Below the pieces are notes generated by a model that saw only the letters and a list, made by a program, of their open reading frames with translations, made no database searches and was not told the DNA's origin. Shown here one piece after another: positions 18,414-26,746 of a stretch of 64,000 nucleotides of DNA (position 1 is the first letter of the stretch; every line of letters starts with the position of its first letter). This DNA comes from Microbacterium sp. Root553 (lineage in GTDB: Bacteria; Actinomycetota; Actinomycetes; Actinomycetales; Microbacteriaceae). The position numbers and the translations under genes were made by a program. The DNA is taken from the NCBI RefSeq assembly GCF_001426995.1, contig NZ_LMFY01000001.1, positions 124,001-188,000 of the forward strand. The letters run 5' to 3'.

Positions 18414-19493
18414 ATGTCGGATGCGGTGGAGGTCGCGGTCATCGGCGGCGGCGTGATGGGACTCGCGACGGCCTGGGAGCTCGCTCGCCGCGGTCTCTCC
18501 CCCGTCGTGTTCGAGCGATTCACGCGAGGGCATCACCAGGGCGCCTCGCACGGCGCGACCCGCAACTTCAACAACGCGTACGACGAGGAGCACTACCTCG
18601 ATCTGCTCGTGCGCGCGAAGGCCGGATGGGATGCCCTCGGCGACGTCGACGGTGCGCCGCTGCTGCGCCTGCACGGGCTGGTCACGCACGGCGCGGTGGA
18701 CGTCGTCCGGATCGCGCGGCGGCTGGACGAGCGCGGCATCCACGCCCGCATCCTCTCCGCGCGGAATGCCGCCTCCCGCTGGTCGGGCATGCGGTTCGAC
18801 GGCCCCGTGCTGTTCTCGCAGGACGCGGGCGTCGCGCGGGCGAGCGCCACGCTCGTCGAGCTCGAGCGTCGCATCGTGGCGGGAGGGGGCGAGGTGCGAT
18901 GGGGCGCACCGGTGACCCGCGTGCAGGAGACGGACGCCGGCGTCGACCTCGTACTCGACACCGGCACGATCCGCGCCGACGCCGTCGTGGTGACCGCCGG
19001 CGCGTGGACGCGGCGGATCCTCCCCGACTTCCCGCTCCCCCGGCTCCAGGTGACCGAGGAGACTCCGGCGCACTTCCTCCCCGTCGGTCGCGCGGACTGG
19101 CCCTCGCTCAACCACTACCTCGACCCCGGCCGCTATCCCGGGACCGTCTACGGGATGCCGACCCCCGGCGAGGGCGTGAAGGTGGGGTTCCACCGGGTGG
19201 GCGACATCGTGGATCCCGACGGACGACCGCACGTGACCACCCACGCCGAGTCGCTGGCCGACTACGTCGGCGAGTGGATGCCCGGCCTCGACCCGGCATC
19301 CGCCGTCCCGATCAGCTGCACCTACACCTCGACCGATGACAGCGCGTTCGTGCTCGATCGGCGAGGGCGCATCGTCGTGGGGGCGGGGTTCTCGGGCCAC
19401 GGCTTCAAGTTCGCCCCCGCCATCGGCGCCGTCCTGGCGGGACTGGTCGCCGATCCGTCGGCGCAGGCGGCCGACCCCTTCCGCCTGCGCTGA
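18414..19493 (+). CDS. solA: FAD-dependent oxidase, sarcosine/N-methyltryptophan oxidase type
   Basis: The 359-residue protein starts with a dinucleotide-binding motif (AVIGGGVMGLATAWELARRG, about 9-28) and ends with GAGFSGHGFKFAPAIG, the C-terminal FAD signature of monomeric sarcosine oxidase relatives. C302 in SCTYTSTDDSAFVLD aligns with the cysteine that carries covalent FAD in that family. It would oxidise a secondary amine such as sarcosine or an N-methyl amino acid, with hydrogen peroxide as product. GGAGG precedes the ATG by four bases. It stands alone, divergent from guaB3; the substrate is not determinable, so the symbol is tentative. Confidence 0.82.
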   Translation: MSDAVEVAVIGGGVMGLATAWELARRGLSPVVFERFTRGHHQGASHGATRNFNNAYDEEHYLDLLVRAKAGWDALGDVDGAPLLRLHGLVTHGAVDVVRIARRLDERGIHARILSARNAASRWSGMRFDGPVLFSQDAGVARASATLVELERRIVAGGGEVRWGAPVTRVQETDAGVDLVLDTGTIRADAVVVTAGAWTRRILPDFPLPRLQVTEETPAHFLPVGRADWPSLNHYLDPGRYPGTVYGMPTPGEGVKVGFHRVGDIVDPDGRPHVTTHAESLADYVGEWMPGLDPASAVPISCTYTSTDDSAFVLDRRGRIVVGAGFSGHGFKFAPAIGAVLAGLVADPSAQAADPFRLR

Positions 19494-19537
19494 CCCGCGC
19501 CCGGCGCACCGCAGACGAGGCCACGCCCTCGAGCGGT

Positions 19538-21226
19538 TCAGCGACTGCGCACGACCCTTCCCTCCTCCCACACGGGGGCATCGGCCTCGTACACCTCCCC
19601 GTCGGAGCCGAACACGAGGAATCGGTCGAAGGACCGCGCGAACCAGCGGTCGTGCGTGACCGCGAGCACGGTGCCGTCGAACCGCGTCAGCGCATCCTCG
19701 AGCGCCTCGGCCGACTCGATGTCGAGGTTGTCGGTGGGCTCGTCGAGCAGCAGCAGCGTGGCGCCCGAGAGCTCGAGCAGCAGCACCTGGAACCGCGCCT
19801 GCTGCCCGCCGGACAGGGACTCGAATCCCTGCTGCGCCTGGCGCACGAGGCCGTAGCGGTCCAGCGCCGAGCTGGCGGCATCGCGGGGCATCCCCGCGCG
19901 CCGCTCGTCACCCCGATGCAGGATCTCGAGCAGGGTGCGGCCGACGAACTCCGGATGCGCGTGCGTCTGCGCGAACAGCCCGGGCACGACCCGCGCCCCC
20001 AGCGTCACACTGCCGGTGTGGTGGACCACGTCGAGCTGCTCGCCCGTCGAGGTGACATGCCCTCGCGCGGGGTCGGGATCGGTGCCGCCACGGGCGAGCA
20101 GGCGGAGGAAATGGGACTTGCCCGACCCGTTCGAGCCCAGTACGGCGACACGATCGCCGTACCAGATCTCGGCGTCGAACGGCCGCATCAGGTCCGTGAG
20201 CTCGAGCCGCTGCGCGACGACCGCGCGCTTGCCCGTGCGCGCACCGCGCAATCGCATGTCGAAGTCCTGCGCCGGCGGCCTCTCCTCGGGAGGGCCGGCA
20301 TCCTCGAACCGCCGCAGACGCGTCTGTGCCGCCTGGTACCTCGAGGCGAAGCCGTCGTTCGCCGACGCCTTCACCTTGAGCGTGGCCACCAGGATGCGCA
20401 GCTTCTCGTGCTGCTCGTCCCAGCGACGACGCAGCTCGTCGAGACGGTCCATCCGGTCGCTGCGCGCCCGGTGGTAGGTCGCGAAGCCTCCGCCGTGCAC
20501 CCACGCGGTGGCCCCGGCACCGCCCGGCTCGAGGGTCACCAGCCGGTCGACGCCGCGCGCGAGCAGTTCTCGATCGTGCGACACCAGCAGCACCGTCTTG
20601 GGCGTCTGACGCAGCTGTTCCTCAAGCCACCGTTTGGTCGGCACGTCGAGATAGTTGTCCGGCTCGTCGAGCAGCAGCACGCCGTCGGGACCGCGCAGCA
20701 GCGCCTCCAGCGCCAGGCGCTTCTGCTCCCCGCCCGACAGTGTGGTGAGCTCGCGATGGCGTGCACGATCGAACGACACCCCGAGGGCAGCGACCGTGCA
20801 CTGGTCCCAGACGGTCTCGTGCTCGTATCCTCCGGCGTCCGCGTACTCCGCGATCGCCGCGGCGTACGCCATCTGCGTGTCGTGCTCGTCGCGCGCGATC
20901 AGCGCGTTCTCCGCCTCCTCCAGCGCCTCGGCCGCCTGGCGGATACGACGCGGCGCGACCCTCACCAGCAGCTCGTGCACGGTCTGGCCGGGCTCACCGT
21001 GCCCGACGAACTGGTCCATCACACCGAGACCGCCGTCGATCGTGACGACGCCCTCGTCCGGTGCCACGTCGCCGCGGATGATCCGCAGCAGCGTCGTCTT
21101 GCCCGCGCCGTTCGGACCGATCAGTGCGCTCGTCGACCCCGAGCCGACGCGGAACGTCACCTCGTCCAACAGCGGCCTGCCGTCGGGGAGGCTCAGCGAG
21201 ACCCCCGTCACATCTATGTATCCCAC
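19538..21226 (-). CDS. ABC-F family ATPase (ribosome-associated type)
   Basis: Two ABC domains lie in one 562-residue chain with no membrane segments. The first has GPNGAGKTTLLR, LSGGEQKRLALEALL and LLLDEPDNYLD. The second has GSNGSGKSHFLR, LSGGQQARFQ and LLLDEPTDNLD. A charged linker (about 245-330) separates them, as in ABC-F proteins that act on the ribosome in translation rescue or antibiotic protection. The start is GTG at 21226. The subfamily, and hence any resistance role, cannot be assigned by eye. It is convergent with solA and lies downstream of the glycan/two-component operon, separated by 68 bases. Confidence 0.87.
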   Translation of the reverse strand: MGYIDVTGVSLSLPDGRPLLDEVTFRVGSGSTSALIGPNGAGKTTLLRIIRGDVAPDEGVVTIDGGLGVMDQFVGHGEPGQTVHELLVRVAPRRIRQAAEALEEAENALIARDEHDTQMAYAAAIAEYADAGGYEHETVWDQCTVAALGVSFDRARHRELTTLSGGEQKRLALEALLRGPDGVLLLDEPDNYLDVPTKRWLEEQLRQTPKTVLLVSHDRELLARGVDRLVTLEPGGAGATAWVHGGGFATYHRARSDRMDRLDELRRRWDEQHEKLRILVATLKVKASANDGFASRYQAAQTRLRRFEDAGPPEERPPAQDFDMRLRGARTGKRAVVAQRLELTDLMRPFDAEIWYGDRVAVLGSNGSGKSHFLRLLARGGTDPDPARGHVTSTGEQLDVVHHTGSVTLGARVVPGLFAQTHAHPEFVGRTLLEILHRGDERRAGMPRDAASSALDRYGLVRQAQQGFESLSGGQQARFQVLLLELSGATLLLLDEPTDNLDIESAEALEDALTRFDGTVLAVTHDRWFARSFDRFLVFGSDGEVYEADAPVWEEGRVVRSR

Positions 21227-21294
21227 CGTGCGTGGCCGTCCTTCCGCCCGCCTGGCGAGCCGACCAGGCTATCAGGATCGGGCGACGACGACGA

Positions 21295-23079
21295 TCACTC
21301 CCGGTAGTCGACCACCTGAACCACCTCGGTGCGCGGAGTCGTGGGAAGCAGCATCCGGAACTCCGTGCCGACGCCCTCGCGGCTGGTGACCTCCATCGAT
21401 CCGCCGTGAGCGAGCACGATGGCGCGGGTGATCGTGAGCCCGAGCCCCACACCGGGCACCGCGTTGCGGGTCGCGGTCGAGGCACGGAAGAAACGCGTGA
21501 ACAGCATGCCCTGCTCATCTTCGGGGATGCCGACGCCGGTGTCGCGGACGGAGAGCTCGACGTGGCCGTCGATCTCTCGCACGGACGCGGTGACGCGCCC
21601 GCCGTCTCCGGTGAACTTGATCGCGTTGGAGAGCAGGTTGTCGACCGCCTGACCGATCCGTCCCGAGTCGACCGAGATCCACACGGGAGCGTCGGGCACC
21701 TCGGCGGTGATCTCGATCCCTTCGCGGTGCGCATGCGGCCCCGACGAGGCCACCGCCACGCGAACGAGGTCGACGACGTCCGTGTCCCGACGCTCGAGCG
21801 GGAAGCGCCCCGAATCCACCTGGGCGGTGAAGAGCAGATCGCCGACGAGATTCAGCAGCCGCTGCGCGTTGCGTTCGATGATGTCGACGAACTCCTGCTG
21901 ATCGGCCGTCAGCGGCTGCGCCGGATCGTTCTGCAGAAGATCGAGGAAGCCGATGATCGCGCTCAGCGGCGTCCGCAGCTCGTGCGAGATCATCCCGACG
22001 AACTGATCCTTCATGCGCGCGACCTCGACGGCCCGTGTCTCGTCGGTGATGACGAGCAGATACCCGTGCTGGGAGCCGTGCGAGTCCTGGTGCGACGTCA
22101 CCGTCACCCGTGCGGGCACGGGCGAGCCTCCCGCGGTCGAGACGTCGACGCGGGTGTCGACCGTCAGCCCGGCGTCGGCCTCGTCGAAGAGCGCCCGCAG
22201 CCCCGGATGCATCTGATCGGCGGCGCGCTCGGTGCCCGCGGGGGCGAACTGCCTGAGCACCGACGACGGGAAGAACCGCTCGACGCGGACCTCGTCGAGC
22301 GCCTCGTGCTCGGACATCCCCAGCAGGCGCACGGCGCCGGGGTTCCACGCCGAGATCGTGCCCTCGCTGTCGGTGACGATCACGGCCTGTCCGGTGATCG
22401 AGTTCCAGACGCTCGTGAAGGTCTCCGAGAGAGCTCGGTACTGCTGCTCGCTGGCACTCAGCTTCTCGAGCATCGCCTGATTCGCGACGAGGGCCGCGGT
22501 GCGCTCGGCGACCAGCGCCTCCGCCTGCGAAGTGCGCAGCCGCTGCAACCGCGACATCTCATTGACGATGGCGCCGACGGTGGCGAAGACGAGCGGCCCG
22601 ATGATGCCGCGCAGCCACTCGACCGGGTCGTGGGGCGGGTCGACGAGGTACGGCATCAGCAGGGCGATCGAGGTGAAACCCGCGACGATGAAGACCTGGC
22701 GGAACCCCGGTGCGGCGGCGATCCAGATCACCGGAAGCAGCACCAGCGAGCCCAGCAACGAGGTGGCCCCTCCGGTGCCGACGCGCAACGCACCGATCCC
22801 GAGCAGGTCGATCACCGGGATGAGCAGCACCACCCAGCCGTCGTACACACCGCGCGCGCTCAGCACCGCGGCCATGACGGTCATGACGGCGACGAGCGAG
22901 ACCCCGACGATCACCGCTTCGAGGTACGTCACGATGAAGCCCGGCAGGCTCGCGACGAGAACCGCGGCGACGGCCACCGCCACAGCCGTCGGCGCCTGCT
23001 TCATCAGCGGCGTCGGGTCGTCGAAGTATCGCCGCCAGCCGCGCTCCACCGACGCCTGGACGCGGGCGGGGGTCCTCAT
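21295..23079 (-). CDS. Membrane PAS-domain sensor histidine kinase
   Basis: The 594-residue kinase has a hydrophobic N-terminal third (about residues 25-190) with roughly five to six membrane helices. A short coiled region around 200-240 precedes a PAS sensor (VWNSITGQAVIVTDSEGTISAWNPGAVRLLG). The DHp box is MISHELRTPLSAIIGFLDLL; the ATPase has NLLSNAIKFT, DTGVGIPEDE and GVGLGLTI. It would autophosphorylate on the DHp histidine and pass phosphate to one or both receivers in this operon. The ATG at 23079 overlaps the receiver's stop as ATGA. It is the last of seven coupled genes. The signal sensed is unknown. Confidence 0.9.
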   Translation of the reverse strand: MRTPARVQASVERGWRRYFDDPTPLMKQAPTAVAVAVAAVLVASLPGFIVTYLEAVIVGVSLVAVMTVMAAVLSARGVYDGWVVLLIPVIDLLGIGALRVGTGGATSLLGSLVLLPVIWIAAAPGFRQVFIVAGFTSIALLMPYLVDPPHDPVEWLRGIIGPLVFATVGAIVNEMSRLQRLRTSQAEALVAERTAALVANQAMLEKLSASEQQYRALSETFTSVWNSITGQAVIVTDSEGTISAWNPGAVRLLGMSEHEALDEVRVERFFPSSVLRQFAPAGTERAADQMHPGLRALFDEADAGLTVDTRVDVSTAGGSPVPARVTVTSHQDSHGSQHGYLLVITDETRAVEVARMKDQFVGMISHELRTPLSAIIGFLDLLQNDPAQPLTADQQEFVDIIERNAQRLLNLVGDLLFTAQVDSGRFPLERRDTDVVDLVRVAVASSGPHAHREGIEITAEVPDAPVWISVDSGRIGQAVDNLLSNAIKFTGDGGRVTASVREIDGHVELSVRDTGVGIPEDEQGMLFTRFFRASTATRNAVPGVGLGLTITRAIVLAHGGSMEVTSREGVGTEFRMLLPTTPRTEVVQVVDYRE

Positions 23080-23423
23080 CGATGCACCTCTGCGAGCAGT
23101 CGGCGGAGATCTGCACCGACGATCGGCTTGGGCAGCGCGGCATCCGCATCGGGGTAGTCGGCCTCGTCGAGCACCGAGCTCACGATCAGATAGCAGTCGG
23201 GGAAGCGCGCCCGCACGCGGCGTGCGCATTCGGTGCCCGTGATGCCGGGCAGCAGCAAGTCGATCACGGCCACGACTGGCGAGATGTCCCCGAAGGCGGC
23301 GATCGCGGATTCGGCGTCGACCGCGGCGAGCACGTCGAATCCCTCGCGGTCCAGATACCTCTGCAGCAGATCCATCTGGTCTGCGCTGTCCTCGACGACG
23401 AGGGCCAGCGGCCGCTCGCTCAT
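23076..23423 (-). CDS. Stand-alone response-regulator receiver domain
   Basis: The 115-residue protein is only a CheY-like receiver with no output domain. The acidic pair is E11/D12, the phospho-acceptor is D55 in VIDLLLPG, the switch Ser is in LIVSS and the conserved Lys is in LPKP. It overlaps the kinase gene downstream and the small membrane-protein gene upstream, each by ATGA. A single-domain receiver next to a kinase usually acts by protein contact or as a phosphate shuttle, here possibly to the receiver fused to the PIG-L deacetylase. That link is inference. Confidence 0.9.
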   Translation of the reverse strand: MSERPLALVVEDSADQMDLLQRYLDREGFDVLAAVDAESAIAAFGDISPVVAVIDLLLPGITGTECARRVRARFPDCYLIVSSVLDEADYPDADAALPKPIVGADLRRLLAEVHR

Positions 23424-23563
23424 CGGAGCAGCAGCTCTCGCACGACGACGATCACGACGACGACGCCGATCGAGAGGAGAGCCTGGGAGATCAGCCGTCT
23501 CTCACGACGGGCGTCCGCCCTGATCTCCTCCTCCTCGGAACTCTGTGACAGTGCCTCGGTCAT
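23420..23563 (-). CDS. 47-residue single-pass membrane protein
   Basis: Between the glycosyltransferase and receiver genes lies a small frame joined at both ends by ATGA overlaps, which is strong support that it is translated. The product has an acidic-basic N-terminal half (SQSSEEEEIRADARRERRL) and one hydrophobic helix (ALLSIGVVVVIVVV) ending in RELLLR. It has no enzyme motif. The likely arrangement is a cytoplasmic charged head on one helix. Small subunits of this kind accompany several membrane glycan synthases and kinases, so a role as an accessory subunit is a reasonable guess. I recognise no family. Confidence 0.75.
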   Translation of the reverse strand: MTEALSQSSEEEEIRADARRERRLISQALLSIGVVVVIVVVRELLLR

Positions 23564-25047
23564 GAGTCGACCCGTCCGATCTTCTCGGTCTTGATCCATG
23601 CGGCGTCGGCGTGACGCCACTCCTTGATGTACGAGTCGACGGTGATGGCGCACAGCAGCGAGCCGTACCCGCAGACGTAGAGCAGCAGCCCCGCGAAGAA
23701 CCGACCGCCGGGCAGAGGCTCGACCGCGCGCGCGAGCCAGATCCCGAGCATCGAGATGGGACCCCAGAGGTAGAACACGACGGCCCAGGCCCACCGCGTC
23801 TCGTCGGTGAGCGCGAGCCCGAGATCGCTCAACCCCGCCTCGAACAGCCACGGAAACAGGGCGATCGCCATCAGGAGCAGAGCCCCGAGACCCGGGAACA
23901 TGAGGGCTTCGCGCCAGGACTGACGACCGATACGGCCGTCGAGCTGCACCGCGTAGAGCATCGAGAAGAGATAGATGCAGGCGGCGGCGATCCACATGAA
24001 CCGGAACACGAACTCCGCGATGTCGCTGTGCAGGAGCAGCAGCACGAGCAGAGCGGATGCAGCGAGGATCATGAACGCCGGCAGGAGCAGGATCGTGAAC
24101 CACGCGAGTCCGAACGCGAAGCTGCCCAGGTTGTGCTCCGTGCTCGGACGGAACCACAGATGCCGGTAGATCGAGGTCAGCTGCACATTGCCACGGGCCC
24201 AGCGCAGCCGCTGCTTCCAGAGGCTGTCGATGGTGCGCGGCTCCTCGGCCAGCACCACCGCGTGCGGCTCGAAGACCATGCGACGCCCGGCCAGCTGCCC
24301 TTCGAAGGTGGTCATCGTGTCTTCGGCGAGGGTCCCGGTCGGGATCCGTCCGCCGATGGCCTCCAGGTTCGCCCGCGAATGCAGCTGCGCTCCGCCGGCG
24401 AGGCACGCGATGGCGCCTCCGACGTTCTGCGTGCGACGCGCCGAGAGCTGGCCGATCACGTACTCGATCGCGATGAAGCGGGTGAGGTAGTTGCGGTCCC
24501 GGCTGCCCTCCGCGATGTACGCGGTGACGGCGCCGACCTTCGGGTCGGCCAGATGCCGGCTCATCTTGCGCAGCGAGTCCTTGGCGAAGATCACGTCGGC
24601 ATCCATGATGAGCACGGCCTCGGCCCAGTCGTCGGCGAGCACGATGTCGAGGCCGTGGTTCAGCGTGTGCGCCTTGCCCTGGCCGCCCTGCTCGCGCCGC
24701 AGATGCACCACGCGCCCCGGGTAGGCCGCCGCCTTCGCCGCGACCACGGCGGGGGTGTCGTCGGTCGAGGCGTCGTCGATGACGAAGATGCGCAGCCGGT
24801 CGGCCGGGTACTCGAGCTGGGTCAGTCGATCGATCGCCTGGCCGAGCACGAGGCCTTCGTTCCAGGCGGGGATCAGAACGGCGATCGTGGGGTGGTAGGG
24901 CGCGGCCTTGCCGTAATGGTTGCGGAACGCGTGCAGAGGCAGCACGAGGAACTGCAGCCCGGTGTTGATCACCGGGAGCGTGCCCACCAGCACGCACAGG
25001 AGCAGGACGACCACGACGGCCGTCTCGACGCCGTTCAGAACCGGCAT
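23560..25047 (-). CDS. Processive GT2 glycosyltransferase (membrane, BcsA/PgaC-like)
   Basis: The 495-residue protein has an N-terminal membrane helix, a GT-A catalytic domain and five or so C-terminal helices. The catalytic series is intact: FVIDDAST, IMDADV, the acidic AEDTMT, and QRLRW, the Q-x-x-RW motif of processive family 2 synthases such as cellulose, hyaluronan and poly-GlcNAc synthases. It would polymerise a sugar from a UDP-sugar and may thread the chain through the membrane. ATG at 25047 overlaps the PHP gene's stop as TGATG. The co-encoded PIG-L deacetylase suggests an N-acetylhexosamine product, but the sugar is unproven. Confidence 0.88.
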   Translation of the reverse strand: MPVLNGVETAVVVVLLLCVLVGTLPVINTGLQFLVLPLHAFRNHYGKAAPYHPTIAVLIPAWNEGLVLGQAIDRLTQLEYPADRLRIFVIDDASTDDTPAVVAAKAAAYPGRVVHLRREQGGQGKAHTLNHGLDIVLADDWAEAVLIMDADVIFAKDSLRKMSRHLADPKVGAVTAYIAEGSRDRNYLTRFIAIEYVIGQLSARRTQNVGGAIACLAGGAQLHSRANLEAIGGRIPTGTLAEDTMTTFEGQLAGRRMVFEPHAVVLAEEPRTIDSLWKQRLRWARGNVQLTSIYRHLWFRPSTEHNLGSFAFGLAWFTILLLPAFMILAASALLVLLLLHSDIAEFVFRFMWIAAACIYLFSMLYAVQLDGRIGRQSWREALMFPGLGALLLMAIALFPWLFEAGLSDLGLALTDETRWAWAVVFYLWGPISMLGIWLARAVEPLPGGRFFAGLLLYVCGYGSLLCAITVDSYIKEWRHADAAWIKTEKIGRVDS

Positions 25048-25760
25048 CAGGGTGCGTCCCCGCCGTCGAGGAGTGCGGTGAGACGCGGATAGCGACCGAC
25101 GTCGGCGGCGACATGACTGTCGGTCGACGCCACGATGACCGCTCCGGCGTCGCGCAGCGCGTCGAGCACCGTCGCCCCGGGACACACCCACTTCTCGTTG
25201 ACCTCGACCATCGTGTCGGTCTCGGCGGCCGCCGTCGCCCAGGCGCGGACGCGCTCAGCCCCCAGATCGTCTTCGGACAGACCGATCTTGGGCAGCAGCG
25301 AGAAGCAGTGCGCGAGCTGGTTGCCCGGATGGCGGCGCATCGCGGCGATGAGCGCGGAGACGAACTGGTCGAGGACGTCGTCGGACGACCAGCCCTCGGC
25401 GATGTGCTCGCGCACCGCCGACGGGCCGAGGGGCCCGTCGATCCCGGGGAACTGATGGTCGGCGATCAGGATGCGATCGATTCCCTTCGGCAGCTCCGGG
25501 ATGTCGAGCTCGCCCGCCGCGTCGAGGATCTTCGCCTCGACGCCCGTGAGCACCGTCAGCCCGTCCGGCACCTGCAGCGCGTGCACGGCCGTGAGGTACT
25601 CGGGCACCCACGTCGTCGAACGGCGCACATGATCGACGAGCCGGACGGTCTCGAGTCCCGCCGCCGCGGCCGCCGCGACGTTCTCGGCCAGGGACGACAC
25701 GGCGTCGTCGGAGAACGTCGAGTGGACGTGGTGGTCGCCGCGCAGCAGGGCGTGGGTCAC
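25047..25760 (-). CDS. PHP-domain metal-dependent phosphoesterase
   Basis: The 237-residue protein is a single PHP domain. H11 and H13 in DHHVHSTFSDDA form the first metal motif, then come VDHVRR, GVEAKIL with a metal-binding Glu, ADHQFPG, and the terminal VASTDSHVA Asp-His pair. Relatives are histidinol-phosphate phosphatase and CpsB-type tyrosine phosphatases of capsule loci. In this setting it could dephosphorylate a sugar intermediate or a protein; histidine synthesis is less likely because no his genes are near. Start is GTG overlapping the ATP-grasp stop (GTGA). Confidence 0.85.
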   Translation of the reverse strand: MTHALLRGDHHVHSTFSDDAVSSLAENVAAAAAAGLETVRLVDHVRRSTTWVPEYLTAVHALQVPDGLTVLTGVEAKILDAAGELDIPELPKGIDRILIADHQFPGIDGPLGPSAVREHIAEGWSSDDVLDQFVSALIAAMRRHPGNQLAHCFSLLPKIGLSEDDLGAERVRAWATAAAETDTMVEVNEKWVCPGATVLDALRDAGAVIVASTDSHVAADVGRYPRLTALLDGGDAP

Positions 25761-26746
25761 AGCTCCTCCTGGTGCCCCGCGTGATCGGAGACGAGGATGT
25801 CGCCGACCTCGACGATGATGTCCTCCAGGTACCGCACGGAGGCGAGCTCGCGGAAGGCGACCGTCGCGGGGAGGTCACGCCCCAGGAACAGGTCGGCGAC
25901 CAGCGAGGGGATGTCGACGCCCGCCGCGATGGTGAGCGGGAGCGCGCCGGGGAATCGCGGGTTGACCTCGAGCAGCACGGCCCGCCCTGTGCGGTCGCGT
26001 CGGAGCTGCACGTTGGCGACCCCCACGAGACCGATCGCCCGAGCGATCTCGGCGGCGGCATCCTCGAGCTCGGCGTCGTGCACCGTGCGTCCGGCGATCG
26101 CGACACCGGAGTCCACCCTGGCACGGGTGCGCGGCACCGCTGCGACGACCGAGCCGGAGGCGTCGGCGATCACATCGACCGAGTACTCCTCGCCGGGGAG
26201 GAAGTCCTGCACGATGAGTCCCTCATCGGTCGGGAGCTCGTCGAGGGCGGCACGGTCGGGAACCAGCCGGATCCCTCGGCTGCCCGCACCCTGGCGCGGC
26301 TTGGCGAACACCGGGAACTCCCAGTCCACGGTCTGCGCATCGGGTCCGGCGAGGACCGTGCGAGGGGTGAGCCCGGTCGGCGCGCACCGCTCGGCGAGGA
26401 GCATCTTGTCGAGGGCGACGGAGAGCGTGTCCTGCGAAGGAGCGGCGAGCACGGCGGGAGCGAGTTCGTCGCGGCGCCCGGCGAGGGCGATCAGCTCGAC
26501 GTCCACCGTGGAGATCACCAGATCGAGGCGGTCTTCCGCGACCATCCGCGTGATCGCGGGCACGAAGTCCTCGTCACGGCCCGGGGGGACGAGTCGCCGG
26601 TGCGACGCGGGCACGAGGTAGATGCCGCTCGCCCAGCCGTCCATGTCGGCGGCGAAGACCTCGAGGTCGGAGCGCCGAAGCAGTGAGCGGATCACCGCGA
26701 CACCGGCGGGTCCGCCTGCTCCGGTGACGAGTACGCGTGCGGTCAT
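25757..26746 (-). CDS. ATP-grasp ligase (PylC/carbamoyl-phosphate-synthase-like)
   Basis: The 329-residue protein begins RVLVTGAGGPAGVAVIRSLLRR, a Rossmann-type pre-ATP-grasp motif. The ATP-grasp core follows with FPVFAKPRQGAGSRGIRLV, the hinge LIVQDFLPGEEYSVDVIA and metal-binding EVNPRFPGALP. Proteins of this build activate a carboxylate with ATP and join it to an amine or thiol. In glycan loci, relatives attach amino acids or peptides, or build unusual sugars. The amine and acid partners are not identifiable. Its ATG overlaps the stop of the RR-PIG-L gene (TGATG), and its own stop overlaps the PHP start. Confidence 0.85.
   Translation of the reverse strand: MTARVLVTGAGGPAGVAVIRSLLRRSDLEVFAADMDGWASGIYLVPASHRRLVPPGRDEDFVPAITRMVAEDRLDLVISTVDVELIALAGRRDELAPAVLAAPSQDTLSVALDKMLLAERCAPTGLTPRTVLAGPDAQTVDWEFPVFAKPRQGAGSRGIRLVPDRAALDELPTDEGLIVQDFLPGEEYSVDVIADASGSVVAAVPRTRARVDSGVAIAGRTVHDAELEDAAAEIARAIGLVGVANVQLRRDRTGRAVLLEVNPRFPGALPLTIAAGVDIPSLVADLFLGRDLPATVAFRELASVRYLEDIIVEVGDILVSDHAGHQEEL

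Noticed and set aside
25047..25760. Histidinol phosphatase (hisK) for the PHP gene
   Set aside because: The fold fits, but no histidine genes are nearby and the gene is embedded in the glycan/two-component operon, so the specific name is not justified.
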